Source: Chloroflexota bacterium (GTDB taxonomy: Bacteria > Vulcanimicrobiota > JAMCWD01). From it: 45,435 nucleotides of DNA. The notes under the pieces were generated by a model. That model saw only the letters and a program-made list of their open reading frames with translations, was not told the DNA's origin and searched no databases. Position 1 is the stretch's first letter. Each line of letters starts with the position of its first letter. The translations under genes and the position numbers were made by a program. The stretch is from NCBI GenBank assembly GCA_023475345.1, contig JAMCWD010000013.1, positions 1 through 45,435 of the forward strand. Direction: 5' to 3'. Below are positions 26,810-35,282 of the stretch, piece by piece.

Positions 26810-27112
26810 TCAGTCTTCCTCGGGTGACGGATAACCCGGCACAAAATCGGGATCTATCTGAAACGTGCCTTCTTTAGGATATTCCTCGTCATAAAATTCG
26901 TCGAGCACTTCTCTTGCTTTCTCGTGGAACTCCGGCGGGACCAGCACTTCTCCCCAGAAACCCTGGGGCGTCTTAAAAACATTATCGTACATCGATACCT
27001 GCTGTGATATGATGCGGGCCGGGATCCCGTGCTCCTCCAGGATGCTTACTATCACAAGCCCGTCCACTTCCGAATTGATCCGCATGAATGTAGTGGTATC
27101 GTTATCCGCCAT
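26810..27112 (-). CDS. Small DUF2007-like protein
   Basis: This 100-residue protein resembles the DUF2007 'signal transducing' family: FMRINSEVDGLVIVSILEEHGIPARI followed by EVLVPPEFHEKAREVLDEF. These small alpha/beta proteins are common and uncharacterised. It starts after GGAGGGG and lies 16 bases from the next upstream gene, so both are probably in one operon. Confidence 0.65.
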   Translation of the reverse strand: MADNDTTTFMRINSEVDGLVIVSILEEHGIPARIISQQVSMYDNVFKTPQGFWGEVLVPPEFHEKAREVLDEFYDEEYPKEGTFQIDPDFVPGYPSPEED

Positions 27113-27128
27113 CAGCCCCTCCGCCTCT

Positions 27129-27470
27129 TTATAAATTTTCCCCGATAACTATGCTATGCGTCCCGATGGTTTTCTCGATGATATAATTGTCCCTACAATG
27201 ATCGCAGAATTTCCGGAGCGAGATTTTGCCTACGAGACCGGCCGCAGGGATTTCGGAGTAAAAATAGATATCCCAATCGGGCAATACTTTTATTAACGCG
27301 GAAAGCACATCATCTTTTTTTTCCATCAAATCATCGAGGCGGAGGTCTTTGAAATTAAGGCTTGCCACCCGGCAGCCGCAGCTTCGCAGGCTGCAGCCTG
27401 CATTGCCGGGGTTGTATTCGCCCCCGAAGATATTTTCCGTTTCGTCGTATAGCTGTTTCAGTTTATCCAT
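27129..27470 (-). CDS. Cysteine-containing small protein of unknown function
   Basis: This 113-residue soluble protein has two cysteine clusters, CSLRSCGCRV near 27-34 and CDHC near 89, which could bind a metal. I do not recognise the family. It is the first gene of a two-gene operon with the DUF2007-like protein. The C-terminal end, IEKTIGTHSIVIGENL, looks like a final beta hairpin. Confidence 0.55.
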   Translation of the reverse strand: MDKLKQLYDETENIFGGEYNPGNAGCSLRSCGCRVASLNFKDLRLDDLMEKKDDVLSALIKVLPDWDIYFYSEIPAAGLVGKISLRKFCDHCRDNYIIEKTIGTHSIVIGENL

Positions 27471-27591
27471 AAGCTTTCACTTCTAAAATTCGCCGTTTTC
27501 AGAGGCTCATCCTTTAAAAAAGATTTTTCGGGCCGGATTTCCCAAAAATTGCCGTTTAAGAAATGTTTACTTAATTTTAACATAATCCGGC

Positions 27592-27618
27592 TTGCCGGGT
27601 CAGGGGTTATACTATAAT
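27592..27618 (+). promoter_or_regulatory. Possible promoter of the C11 protease gene
   Basis: A perfect TATAAT lies at 27613-27618, with TTGCCG at 27592-27597 as a weak -35 at short (15-base) spacing. The start codon follows at 27670 with GGGGAGG upstream. Confidence 0.4.
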
Positions 27619-27669
27619 ATATGTATGTAAACCATACCGGGTATTATTTTTCTTGGGGAGGATTTTGAA

Positions 27670-29574
27670 ATGATAGATAAGATTGGCCAGGGGCAAGTTC
27701 ATTCCGCAGGCTCGGAGGTCAAGGCTCCTTCGATAGAGAAGGAAAAGAAAGAGACGGCTCAGGCCGCTCCGAAAGATGCGGTCAGCATTTCCCACGCCGC
27801 CAGGAAAGGCAAGGGGAAGGCGCAGGAGAGCTGTGATCCGAAGAAAAAGTGGACGGTGCTTTTCTATTTTGACGGCAATAATAACCTTGCGCCGATGGCC
27901 CAGCACCAGTTTACGAGCTTACAGAAGGTAGGCTCCGACGAGAATGTCAACCTGGTCGGCCAGTTCTCGGTGCCGGAGCAGGAAGCGGAGCGCGGCCTTA
28001 TAACAACAAAAGCCAAGGACGCAAAAGAATTCTTCCCCGGGAGCGAAAAGCTCGGCGTTAAGGATATGGCGGACCCGGCGACCCTTAAGGATTTCCTCAG
28101 TTGGGGAATGAAAAAATACCCCGCCGAAAATTACGCGGTGGTGATGTGGGATCACGGCGCGGGGTTCATGGGCTCGATGTCCGATGACAAGTCGAAAAAC
28201 ATCATCGATAACAACGAGCTTGCCGGTGTGCTTAAAGACATCAAGAACAGCTTCGGCAAAAAGGTTGATGTCCTTGATTTCAACGCCTGCCTTATGGGAC
28301 AGACCGAAGTGGCCTATGCCGTCAAGGACGGGGCCGATTACATGGTCGGTTCCGAAGAAGTCGAGGCGGGTTTGAGGATCCCGTTCCCCGGTCTTTACGG
28401 TACGACCCCCCAGCACCGGGTCATGAATGATCTGAAAAAGGGCATCAAGGAAAGAGGCGACATAACTCCCGAAGAGCTTTCCAAGCTTTATGTTTACGAA
28501 TCCAAGCACCAGTTCGGCTCGTCGATGTTCACGGCCACCCAGTCGGCAATAGATCTTAAGAAGATGGACGCGGTCAAAAATTCCGCCGATGAGCTTGCAG
28601 GCGCCATACTTGACGCGGTAAAAGAAGACCCGAAGAAAATAAAAGAATTCCGCAGTGTCATCAAAGACACCCAGCGCTACCTGACATTCGATATGTGGGC
28701 CGACCCTTACCAGGATTTCCGGGACATCACCGATTTCGCCAACAGGCTCAAGACTGACAAGAAGATAACAGATCCCGCAGTCAAAAAAGCCGCGGAGAAC
28801 CTTGCAAAGGCTGCCAAGGAATCCGTAATTTCCGAGTTCCATCACCTGAAGAGCTATGGCGGCAAGGATCTCTCCGGGTCCCACGGCCTCTCGGCTTATA
28901 TCCCCGATGATTACGGGTACGACAGGCCCAACCTCTCAAGCCACGCAATCGAATTTTCTCCCACTCACGGGTATGAGAAAACCGGTTTTGCAAAGGATAC
29001 CAAATGGGACGAGATGCTGAAAGTCCTGAGCGAGGACAAAGCCCTCTACACCTTCCTTAAGAGCAAGGGCGTTAAGGATGAAGAGATAAACAAGCTAGAT
29101 GTGAAAATTTCAAAAGGCAAAAAGCTTGCCGAAAAAGTTCTCCCGTTCCTTGCGGGCGAGACTTATGAACATTCGATCAATGTCGTCAGGGGAGCGACCA
29201 CCACCGCCAATATCTGGACTCCTTTGAATATGGTAAGCGGCCTGATAAGGGGAGTTAAAGGCATAGGCCGGGCGTTAAGAGGAGCAGGGACCCCCGACCT
29301 GGCCGCTTCATCGAGGGCGAAGGTTATTGCGGACGGAGCTATCGATACCGTTATAGGCACAGGGCTGATAGTTTCGGGCGCCGCGCTTTTCGCCGGGGCG
29401 ACTGCAATAGCCGTTCCCGCCGCCGCTGTCGCGCTTGGCCTTGGCGTCGGAAGCTTTGCCCTCAGCGCCGGCAAATCCATATATAACCAGATCCAGGTAC
29501 ACCGCCAGACGGTTACCCAGAAACTGGCCGATGTGGAAAAGCATCCCAAGACTGATAAAACTACAATAGCGTAA
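27670..29574 (+). CDS. Clostripain-family (C11) cysteine protease with C-terminal hydrophobic segment
   Basis: This cysteine protease has the clostripain fold: WTVLFYFDGNNNLAPMAQ begins the domain at residue 61, the catalytic His is H162 (VVMWDHGAGF) and the Cys is C207 (LDFNACLMG). A later GLSAYIPDDYG is also typical. There is no signal peptide. The N-terminal 55 residues are polar, with DAVSISHAA. Residues about 555-610 form a long Gly/Ala-rich hydrophobic stretch (GTGLIVSGAALFAGATAIAV and AAAVALGLGVGSFAL), enough for two membrane passes. So it may be a cytoplasmic protease that attaches to or inserts into a membrane. 634 residues; a strong terminator follows. Confidence 0.88.
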   Translation: MIDKIGQGQVHSAGSEVKAPSIEKEKKETAQAAPKDAVSISHAARKGKGKAQESCDPKKKWTVLFYFDGNNNLAPMAQHQFTSLQKVGSDENVNLVGQFSVPEQEAERGLITTKAKDAKEFFPGSEKLGVKDMADPATLKDFLSWGMKKYPAENYAVVMWDHGAGFMGSMSDDKSKNIIDNNELAGVLKDIKNSFGKKVDVLDFNACLMGQTEVAYAVKDGADYMVGSEEVEAGLRIPFPGLYGTTPQHRVMNDLKKGIKERGDITPEELSKLYVYESKHQFGSSMFTATQSAIDLKKMDAVKNSADELAGAILDAVKEDPKKIKEFRSVIKDTQRYLTFDMWADPYQDFRDITDFANRLKTDKKITDPAVKKAAENLAKAAKESVISEFHHLKSYGGKDLSGSHGLSAYIPDDYGYDRPNLSSHAIEFSPTHGYEKTGFAKDTKWDEMLKVLSEDKALYTFLKSKGVKDEEINKLDVKISKGKKLAEKVLPFLAGETYEHSINVVRGATTTANIWTPLNMVSGLIRGVKGIGRALRGAGTPDLAASSRAKVIADGAIDTVIGTGLIVSGAALFAGATAIAVPAAAVALGLGVGSFALSAGKSIYNQIQVHRQTVTQKLADVEKHPKTDKTTIA

Positions 29575-29588
29575 TATAATCAGCCGAC

Positions 29589-29620
29589 AAGAGGGGGCTT
29601 CGTGCCCCCTCTTTTTATTT
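29589..29620 (+). terminator. Rho-independent terminator after the C11 protease gene
   Basis: A perfect 10-bp stem, AAGAGGGGGC (29589-29598) with GCCCCCTCTT (29604-29613), has loop TTCGT and is followed by TTTATTT. Confidence 0.95.
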
Positions 29621-29690
29621 GGCCTGCGGCAGGGAACAAACATGTTTAATCGAAACAATCCACGAGGCGGAAATAAATAAAGGCCGGGTG

Positions 29691-30461
29691 ATGCAGGTGG
29701 ACGAACGACGCGAAAAAATTAAAAAAATCTGCGAGGAAAACGAGTTCCCTTTCCCCGAGATCTCTGTCCTTATGGGAGTCGGGGGGTATCTTGCAGAACA
29801 GCCCGACCTTGAAAGCCTTGAGCTTGCAGAGACCGCTTTCAATATGATCCTCGAGATGGAACCAGGCAATGCCGATGCCATGCATAACCTGGGCGTTACG
29901 ATGATGAGACAGGGGCGCTCCGGCGATGCCGTGCCGGTGCTGAGAAAAGCGCTTGCGCTTTCCCCGGAGGACACCGGGAGCCTTGTAGCACTCGGTGCGG
30001 CGCTTTCAAACACAGACGAATACCCGGATGCGCTTATTTACCTGGAAAAGGCGGCGGAGATCTCGCCCGGCTCCGCGAAAGTCCTGATGAACCTTGCCAC
30101 ATGCCTGCTCCGGGCCGGAGAATATGACGCCGCAGAGAAAGCGTTGAAAGACCTGCTGGAATCCGATCCCTTGAACGTTGATGCCGCGGAGGCCCTTGAA
30201 ATATTAAAACGGCAGAGGAAAGCCTGGGACATGGTAAAGAAAGTCCGTAGCCGTCTCGATGAAGGGGACAGCCCCGAGCCGGAGGAGATTGAAGCGGCGT
30301 TCATGGCGTCGCTGTCACTGGGGCGCCGTGACCTATCCGTTTATTTCCTGGAGCTTTTGGGCGGCGAGATAAGGCTGCCCGCGACGGGGTCGGTTTATTC
30401 GCTGGACGGCAGGGGCGGCATTAAAGTGGAAGCTATCAGGCCGGAAATTCAGCCTGATTAA
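29691..30461 (+). CDS. TPR-repeat protein
   Basis: This cytoplasmic-looking 256-residue protein is built of three or four tetratricopeptide repeats (ALSPEDTGSLVALGAALSNT, AEISPGSAKVLMNLATCLLR, LESDPLNVDAAEALEIL) and has no signal peptide. A charged N-terminus precedes the repeats. TPR proteins act as protein-protein adaptors; the partner is unknown. The start is the ATG with AAAGG nine bases upstream. The frame is open 24 codons further upstream, but that part overlaps the terminator. Confidence 0.72.
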   Translation: MQVDERREKIKKICEENEFPFPEISVLMGVGGYLAEQPDLESLELAETAFNMILEMEPGNADAMHNLGVTMMRQGRSGDAVPVLRKALALSPEDTGSLVALGAALSNTDEYPDALIYLEKAAEISPGSAKVLMNLATCLLRAGEYDAAEKALKDLLESDPLNVDAAEALEILKRQRKAWDMVKKVRSRLDEGDSPEPEEIEAAFMASLSLGRRDLSVYFLELLGGEIRLPATGSVYSLDGRGGIKVEAIRPEIQPD

Positions 30462-30512
30462 AGATATTTTTCGGCACACATTAAATTCCGGGAGCATTGT
30501 CAGCGATTCGAT

Positions 30513-31277
30513 ATGGAAAAGCAGAGCCATGAAGGGCACAGGAAGAGATTGAGAGAGAAGTTTATTAAATCCGGCCTTGCAGGATTTCATGATTACGAGA
30601 TCATCGAACTCCTTCTTACGCTGGGGACGCCGAGACGCGATTGTAAGCAGGCCGCCAAGGAGGCCATCAGGAGGTTCGGCAGCCTGAGGGGAGTCCTTGA
30701 GGCCCCCCCTGACGAGCTGCAGGAAATAAACGGGATAGGCCCTCATAATTATTTCGGGATCAGGCTTATCCAGGAAACAGCCCGCAAGTTCCTGGAGGAG
30801 CAGATCCAGGAAAAGCCTTTCTGCAGGTCGTCCCGGGAAGTGTTCGATTACCTTTATCACTCTCTTCGGGACCAGAAAAAAGAAATCTTTAAAGTGATAT
30901 TCCTGGATTCACAGAACCAGATAATTGGTGTAGAAGACCTCTTCATGGGGAGCGTCTCGAATACATCGGTTTATCCCCGCGAGGTCATAGAAAGGGCATT
31001 GAGACACAACGCATCGGCGCTCATTTTCGCGCATAACCATCCGTCGGGGCAAACGAGGCCCAGCAAGCACGATATCACCATAACGAAGGACCTGCTTTTC
31101 GCCGCGGGGATGGTCCAGATAAAAGTATTGGATCACGTGATAATCGGCAATAACCGTTATTTCAGCTTTGCCGACGCCGAGCTTATCGAAGAGTTCGAAG
31201 ACGAATTCCACCATGAAGAGGTCTTCTACACCAATAGGATGCTTAAAGCAGCAGAGAGGGGAAAATTCGAAATATGA
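30513..31277 (+). CDS. radC: RadC-family JAMM-domain protein with C-terminal extension
   Basis: RadC has an N-terminal helix-hairpin-helix region (about 60-85, LQEINGIGPHNYFGI) and a C-terminal JAB/MPN domain. The metal motif is HNHPSGQTRPSKHD near 174-187, and GSVSNTSVYPREV is also typical. The biochemical role of RadC is unsettled. After the usual end (YFSFADAELI) it carries about 35 extra residues. Part of that extension (HEEVFYTN) is encoded by the exact inverse of the DNA encoding IGVEDLFM at residues 138-145; see the repeat feature at 30924-31235. The stop overlaps the PTS IIA start by four bases. Confidence 0.9.
   Translation: MEKQSHEGHRKRLREKFIKSGLAGFHDYEIIELLLTLGTPRRDCKQAAKEAIRRFGSLRGVLEAPPDELQEINGIGPHNYFGIRLIQETARKFLEEQIQEKPFCRSSREVFDYLYHSLRDQKKEIFKVIFLDSQNQIIGVEDLFMGSVSNTSVYPREVIERALRHNASALIFAHNHPSGQTRPSKHDITITKDLLFAAGMVQIKVLDHVIIGNNRYFSFADAELIEEFEDEFHHEEVFYTNRMLKAAERGKFEI
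30924..31235. repeat. Perfect 25-bp inverted repeat within radC bounding a 262-bp segment
   Basis: Bases 30924-30948 (encoding IGVEDLFM) and 31211-31235 (encoding HEEVFYTN) are exact reverse complements over 25 bases. Both outer ends fall on codon boundaries of radC and the whole unit is 312 bases (104 codons). The minus strand is open across it in the frame that would be joined by inversion. Flipping would therefore give a full-length protein in which the JAMM metal motif is replaced by unrelated sequence. Confidence 0.85.
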
Positions 31278-31594
31278 ACCAGGAAGAAGCCGCACTACAA
31301 CTGATTCTTCATGGCGGAGACGCCAGGGCGCTTTCGTACGATGCGCTGAAAGCCGCAAAATCAGGTGATTTCAGGGAAGCAGAAATAAAATTGAAAAAAG
31401 CCGGGGAAGCGCTTGCCGGGGCACATGCGGCCCAGAAATCGCTCCTGGAAAAAGAAGCCAGGGGCGAAGCCCTGACGCCGACTTTCCTCCTGGTGCACGC
31501 GCATGGCCATGTCATGACCGCCTCCGCCGAACTCAGCCTGATCGAGCAGATGATCGACCTTTATAAACGCCTCCCCCCGGAGGGACCCGCGTGA
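31274..31594 (+). CDS. PTS lactose/cellobiose-type IIA protein
   Basis: This 106-residue IIA protein of the PTS lactose/chitobiose family carries phosphate on a histidine. The active-site motif LLVHAHGHVMTA places the phospho-His at H75 with H79 nearby, matching H78 and H82 of LacF. No IIB or IIC is adjacent, so it either works with partners elsewhere or has a regulatory role. It overlaps both radC and the following glycosidase by four bases and is therefore translationally coupled to both. Confidence 0.88.
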   Translation: MNQEEAALQLILHGGDARALSYDALKAAKSGDFREAEIKLKKAGEALAGAHAAQKSLLEKEARGEALTPTFLLVHAHGHVMTASAELSLIEQMIDLYKRLPPEGPA

Positions 31595-32829
31595 AGATAA
31601 CCGTTATAGGGGGCGGCAGCACTTATGCCCCCGAGCTTGCCGACGGCCTCCTGAATTATAAAGACCGCCTGGGCATCGAAGAGATAACTTTACAGGATAT
31701 CGACCCCGAAAGACTTGAGACGGTAGGCGGCCTTGTCCTCAGGATGGCCCGAAAACTTGCGCCTGGTCTTTCGGTAACGCTTGAGACGGATCAGAAAAAA
31801 GCCCTTAAGAATGCGGATTTCGTCATATCACAGGTCCGCGTCGGGGGACAGGAAGCAAGGCTCCTTGACGAAACCGTGCCTTTGAAGTATGGAGTCATCG
31901 GCCAGGAAACCACAGGCCCCGGGGGCATGTTCAAAGCGTTCCGGACCCTGCCTGTCATGACACGGCTTGCTTCCGACATGGAAAAGATATGCCCCGGCGC
32001 CGCTCTCATCAACTTTACAAACCCCTCCGGCCTTATAACGCGCGGGATTACGAGGACATCATCCATCAAAGTTATCGGGTTGTGCAATATCCCCATCGTT
32101 ATCCTGGACAGGCTGGGCAAAAGGCTGGAAGTTTCACCGGACGAACTGGATCTTGATTATTTCGGGCTTAATCACCTCTCTTTCGTCGGAGCGGTTTACC
32201 ATAAAGGAATTGACAGGCTTCCCGAAATACTGAAGAAATCGCCCCCGGAAGAATTCCCGCCGGAGATGGTAAGAAGCCTCGGCCTGTGGCCGTCTTATTA
32301 CCTCCGATATTACTACCTTCGCGGCGAGATGCTGAAAAAAGCAAGGCGCTCAAAGCCCAGGGCTTACCATGTCAAAAAAATCGAGGACAGGCTTCTGGAG
32401 CTTTATAAAAGGCCCGCACTTTATAAAAAGCCCGCGCTTCTGAATAAAAGAGGGGGCAAGCTATATTCGGCGGCGGCGGAGGATCTCATCATCGCGCTTT
32501 CCGGGAACCTGCCCCGGACAATGGTCCTTAATGTCAGGAACGAGGGCGCGCTGCCGGACCTGCCTTATGATTCCGTGGTCGAGGTACCCGTTATAGTCAG
32601 CAAAAAAAAGATTCGGAGAAATGCAGGGAGGGCAATGCCGGTTTCGGTGAAAGGGCTCATCCAGCAGGTTGACTGCTACGAAGAGCTGGCGCTTGCCGCC
32701 TCATTTGAAAGGTCGAGGGATATCGCGGTACAGGCGTTGACGGCTCATCCTCTTGTCGTGGATTATCATACCGCGTGTAAGCTAACTGACGACCTGCTGA
32801 AGGCACACAAGAAATACCTGGAGTGGTGA
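31591..32829 (+). CDS. GH4 6-phospho-beta-glucosidase-like NAD-dependent glycosidase
   Basis: Family GH4 enzymes cleave 6-phospho-glycosides by a NAD- and Mn-dependent redox mechanism. The NAD-binding motif GGGSTYAPEL is at residues 7-16, followed by NFTNPSGL. The Mn ligands are C165 (GLCNIP) and H195 (GLNHLSF). The closest subgroup by eye is 6-phospho-beta-glucosidase (CelF/LicH). It starts with GTG, overlapping the IIA gene by four bases, which supports use of phosphorylated beta-glucosides such as cellobiose. 412 residues, slightly short of the usual 430-450. Confidence 0.92.
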   Translation: MKITVIGGGSTYAPELADGLLNYKDRLGIEEITLQDIDPERLETVGGLVLRMARKLAPGLSVTLETDQKKALKNADFVISQVRVGGQEARLLDETVPLKYGVIGQETTGPGGMFKAFRTLPVMTRLASDMEKICPGAALINFTNPSGLITRGITRTSSIKVIGLCNIPIVILDRLGKRLEVSPDELDLDYFGLNHLSFVGAVYHKGIDRLPEILKKSPPEEFPPEMVRSLGLWPSYYLRYYYLRGEMLKKARRSKPRAYHVKKIEDRLLELYKRPALYKKPALLNKRGGKLYSAAAEDLIIALSGNLPRTMVLNVRNEGALPDLPYDSVVEVPVIVSKKKIRRNAGRAMPVSVKGLIQQVDCYEELALAASFERSRDIAVQALTAHPLVVDYHTACKLTDDLLKAHKKYLEW

Positions 32830-32877
32830 ATTCTCAGCCTCAAACCTGTAAATCAGCGAAATCAAATTCCCCCTTTG

Positions 32878-33051
32878 GAGGCTGTCTAAAAAGTCTCTGC
32901 AAAAATTTGGCGTGAGACAATTCCCCTCTTGGGAGGGGATTAAGGGGTGGGTTTCGTAACGCAAAACTATGTATATAATATACCCACCCCGCCCTTCGGG
33001 CACCCCTCCAGGGAGGGGAATAACTTCATCTCCGACTTTTTAGACAGCCTC
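32878..33051. repeat. MITE-like element with terminal inverted repeats (copy 2)
   Basis: Perfect 18-bp ends, GAGGCTGTCTAAAAAGTC (32878-32895) and its inverse at 33034-33051. Nested inside is an imperfect palindrome of CCCCTC/GAGGGG and GGGGTGGGT/ACCCACCCC segments around an AT-rich centre, so the whole element could fold into one long hairpin. It has no ORF. The ends match copy 1 at 149-312, and interior sequence also appears at 330-362. Confidence 0.7.
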
Positions 33052-33141
33052 TTTGAAGGGGGTTGGTGGATGTGGTACTATGTGCCGGTACGCCCAGATG
33101 TCGAGCAGGTACGATTCTCCTTGTTTCAATTCCCCTGAAAT

Positions 33142-33172
33142 AAAAAAACGCCCCGTCAAGAGGCGTTTTTTA
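33142..33172. terminator. Bidirectional Rho-independent terminator
   Basis: AAAAAACGCC and GGCGTTTTTT flank a 9-base loop, with T runs on both strands. It terminates the minus-strand barrel gene and possibly plus-strand transcription from the GH4 gene. Confidence 0.85.
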
Positions 33173-33189
33173 TTTTGCTTCAGATTGTC

Positions 33190-33876
33190 TTAAAAATCGA
33201 ATCCCAGGCCGATGAGAAGGCCGCTGAGGGTAGTGTCCCTGTTAGGGGTAGTCTTGTTTTTCAGCGCGCTGCTGCGGTAACCGAGCTTTATCATCATCGA
33301 TTCCTTGGTATGGAAGTTGAGGCCGAATTCATAAGTCATCGCATCCAGCTTTGTATCTACGCCGTTAATGCTGCCGGAAAGTGAGGGAGCATAATCTATC
33401 TGCCCGTAGAAGCCGGTCTTTTCCGACATCTTCACCCTGCCGTCAACTCCGATCCCCAGCCCGTTGAATGTAGCCCCGCCGCTGATCAAGGCGTTCGTCG
33501 CGGGGTTCTTGAAACAGGAATCATAACGGAGGCTGTTATAAAAGAGGCCGATGCCGAAATTATATGACCGTGTCCTCCACGGGGCATATTTGACATGGAA
33601 TTTCAGGTCGTTGATCTTGTTGCTGAAGTTGTTGGTGTTGTTGGTGTTCATTGCATAGTCGAGGCCGAGCTTCAGCGGGCCGCCCGTGAAATAGCCGAAC
33701 CTGGCCAGATAGCCGGGCGCAGTTGTGCTGTCGTAGCCCGTAGTGCCGGAACCGCTCAGGCCGCCTGCGTAATACATCAGGTCGAACTCGCCGTTCTGGA
33801 CATCGGCCGCATAGGCCATGCTCACGCCCGCCAGCAACAGCCCCATTATCAGCGCGATACAAAATAATTTTTTCAT
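33190..33876 (-). CDS. Outer-membrane beta-barrel protein
   Basis: This protein has a signal peptide (about 1-23, GVSMAYAAD). It is followed by repeated amphipathic beta strands with alternating aromatic residues (FDLMYYAG, LKFHVKYAP, GIGLFYNSL, YEFGLNFHT, MMIKLGYRS). It ends LLIGLGFDF, with the terminal Phe that marks barrels for BAM assembly. It is 228 residues, consistent with an 8- or 10-strand barrel. Function is not known. The start follows GGAGG. A bidirectional terminator lies after it. Confidence 0.82.
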   Translation of the reverse strand: MKKLFCIALIMGLLLAGVSMAYAADVQNGEFDLMYYAGGLSGSGTTGYDSTTAPGYLARFGYFTGGPLKLGLDYAMNTNNTNNFSNKINDLKFHVKYAPWRTRSYNFGIGLFYNSLRYDSCFKNPATNALISGGATFNGLGIGVDGRVKMSEKTGFYGQIDYAPSLSGSINGVDTKLDAMTYEFGLNFHTKESMMIKLGYRSSALKNKTTPNRDTTLSGLLIGLGFDF

Positions 33877-33977
33877 TTGTTGTTTCCTCCATAAAATAAA
33901 TAATATCCGGGAGTATTACGAGAAAACCGCTTAAAATCCTGCACCGGCTGCGATTTTAGACCCGGCGGCAATAAAGC

Positions 33978-35276
33978 TTACTTTTCGTCTGAAAGCGTTG
34001 TATATGGAACTATCTGGCATTCGGGGTAATATTGGCCGAGGATTGTTCGATAATCTTCACCCGTCTCGGCCAGCTTCAAAGCCCCCCACTGACACATGCC
34101 TACGCCGTGGCCCCAGCCCCGTCCGTTTGCAATATACCGGTCGCCGGATTTTTTTATTTCGAAAAGCGAACTGTACAACCATTGCAATTTGTCTCCCGAC
34201 CTGAACCTCAGGACTTTCCTGGTCTTATCGCCTTCGATGACCGTTTCAGCGCCCTCGCTAGCTATCAGGAGCTTTTTCACGCGGCCGGAGACGGATCTTT
34301 CGATGACCTTTATGTCCACCAGCTTTCCCGAGAAGCATTCCTTCGGCAGGTTGGATCTGATGATGTTTTCAAGTTCACTGCTTTCCCATGTAACCTGCCA
34401 GTGGAATAAAGGCGACCCGGAGCAGAAAGCATCGGGAGGCGCCGGGGGAAGAGGTAGGTTTGCAGGATTGCCGTCATTTACCGGCGCTTGATTTTCAGGA
34501 GGGCTCGAATAGCTGCAATAAACGCTTTCCAGGTATTCCACCGGATCCGCATCGAACACGTCGTCGATCCTCGCGGTCGCTCCGCCGCAGCTTGAAAAAT
34601 ATAATGCAAACCCGGCAAGCTTCCCGTCGTAAGAAAGGACCTGCCCTGCGGTTTCTTCAATCGCCTTCGAACAGTAACTGTTTTCCACCGAAGCGCCCCC
34701 ATACACCTGGGAACTCTGGTCGGCGGTAAGGTCGTAAGGCCTGTCCTTTTTCCTGTGTCCCAGGGCATAAGTCCGAGCGGCCACCGCCTGTGCTTTCAAT
34801 GCTTCGGACGGGACATCGCCAAGCTCCATCGGGAGCACGCCTTTAAGATAATTTTCCAGGTCTATGTGGTTTATTACTATCAGTTCGCCGTTGTAGCATT
34901 TTACTTCGAGGCCGCCCCTGTACAGGTGGTCCCGGAATTTAAGGAAGCCGTCGGAGGCGGATGGATAGAAATACAGATGGTCACCCACCTGTCTTGCTAT
35001 CTCTTCGCTGCCGTCTTTAATAACCAGCCACTGGCCGTCATGTATAACTTTAAATGTAACGTTTGGAGGAAGCGGGGCTTTCTGGAATTGTCCCGGCCCC
35101 ATAACGAGCGTGGCGCCTTTGTATGTATTTACTTCAACCGGCCCTGCACAGTTATAGAGGAAGATTTTCAGTTTCGGCGATATCTCGCCCGCCTTCGATT
35201 CCCCTGTAAATATTAAAGCAGCGGCCAGTAAGAAACATGCCAGTGTTTTTAAAAGTAATCCTTTTTTATTTTTCAA
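33978..35276 (-). CDS. SpoIID/LytB-domain protein (probable peptidoglycan lytic enzyme)
   Basis: This exported SpoIID-family protein has a signal peptide (about 1-29). The domain carries LPMELGDVPSEALKAQAVAARTYAL, FSSCGGATA and the C-terminal signature GRGWGHGVGMCQWGALKLAETG. SpoIID proteins are lytic transglycosylases acting on peptidoglycan stripped of stem peptides, which fits envelope remodelling. The start codon appears to be TTG, seven bases after the stop of the CsgG-like gene, so they share an operon. 432 residues. Confidence 0.93.
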   Translation of the reverse strand: MKNKKGLLLKTLACFLLAAALIFTGESKAGEISPKLKIFLYNCAGPVEVNTYKGATLVMGPGQFQKAPLPPNVTFKVIHDGQWLVIKDGSEEIARQVGDHLYFYPSASDGFLKFRDHLYRGGLEVKCYNGELIVINHIDLENYLKGVLPMELGDVPSEALKAQAVAARTYALGHRKKDRPYDLTADQSSQVYGGASVENSYCSKAIEETAGQVLSYDGKLAGFALYFSSCGGATARIDDVFDADPVEYLESVYCSYSSPPENQAPVNDGNPANLPLPPAPPDAFCSGSPLFHWQVTWESSELENIIRSNLPKECFSGKLVDIKVIERSVSGRVKKLLIASEGAETVIEGDKTRKVLRFRSGDKLQWLYSSLFEIKKSGDRYIANGRGWGHGVGMCQWGALKLAETGEDYRTILGQYYPECQIVPYTTLSDEK

Positions 35277-35282
35277 GATTGA

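Larger units (their letters stand above)
32830..33189. other. Gene-free region holding a MITE-like element and a terminator
   Basis: Nothing coding is visible. The region holds the repeat element at 32878-33051 and the terminator at 33142-33172. Confidence 0.6.
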
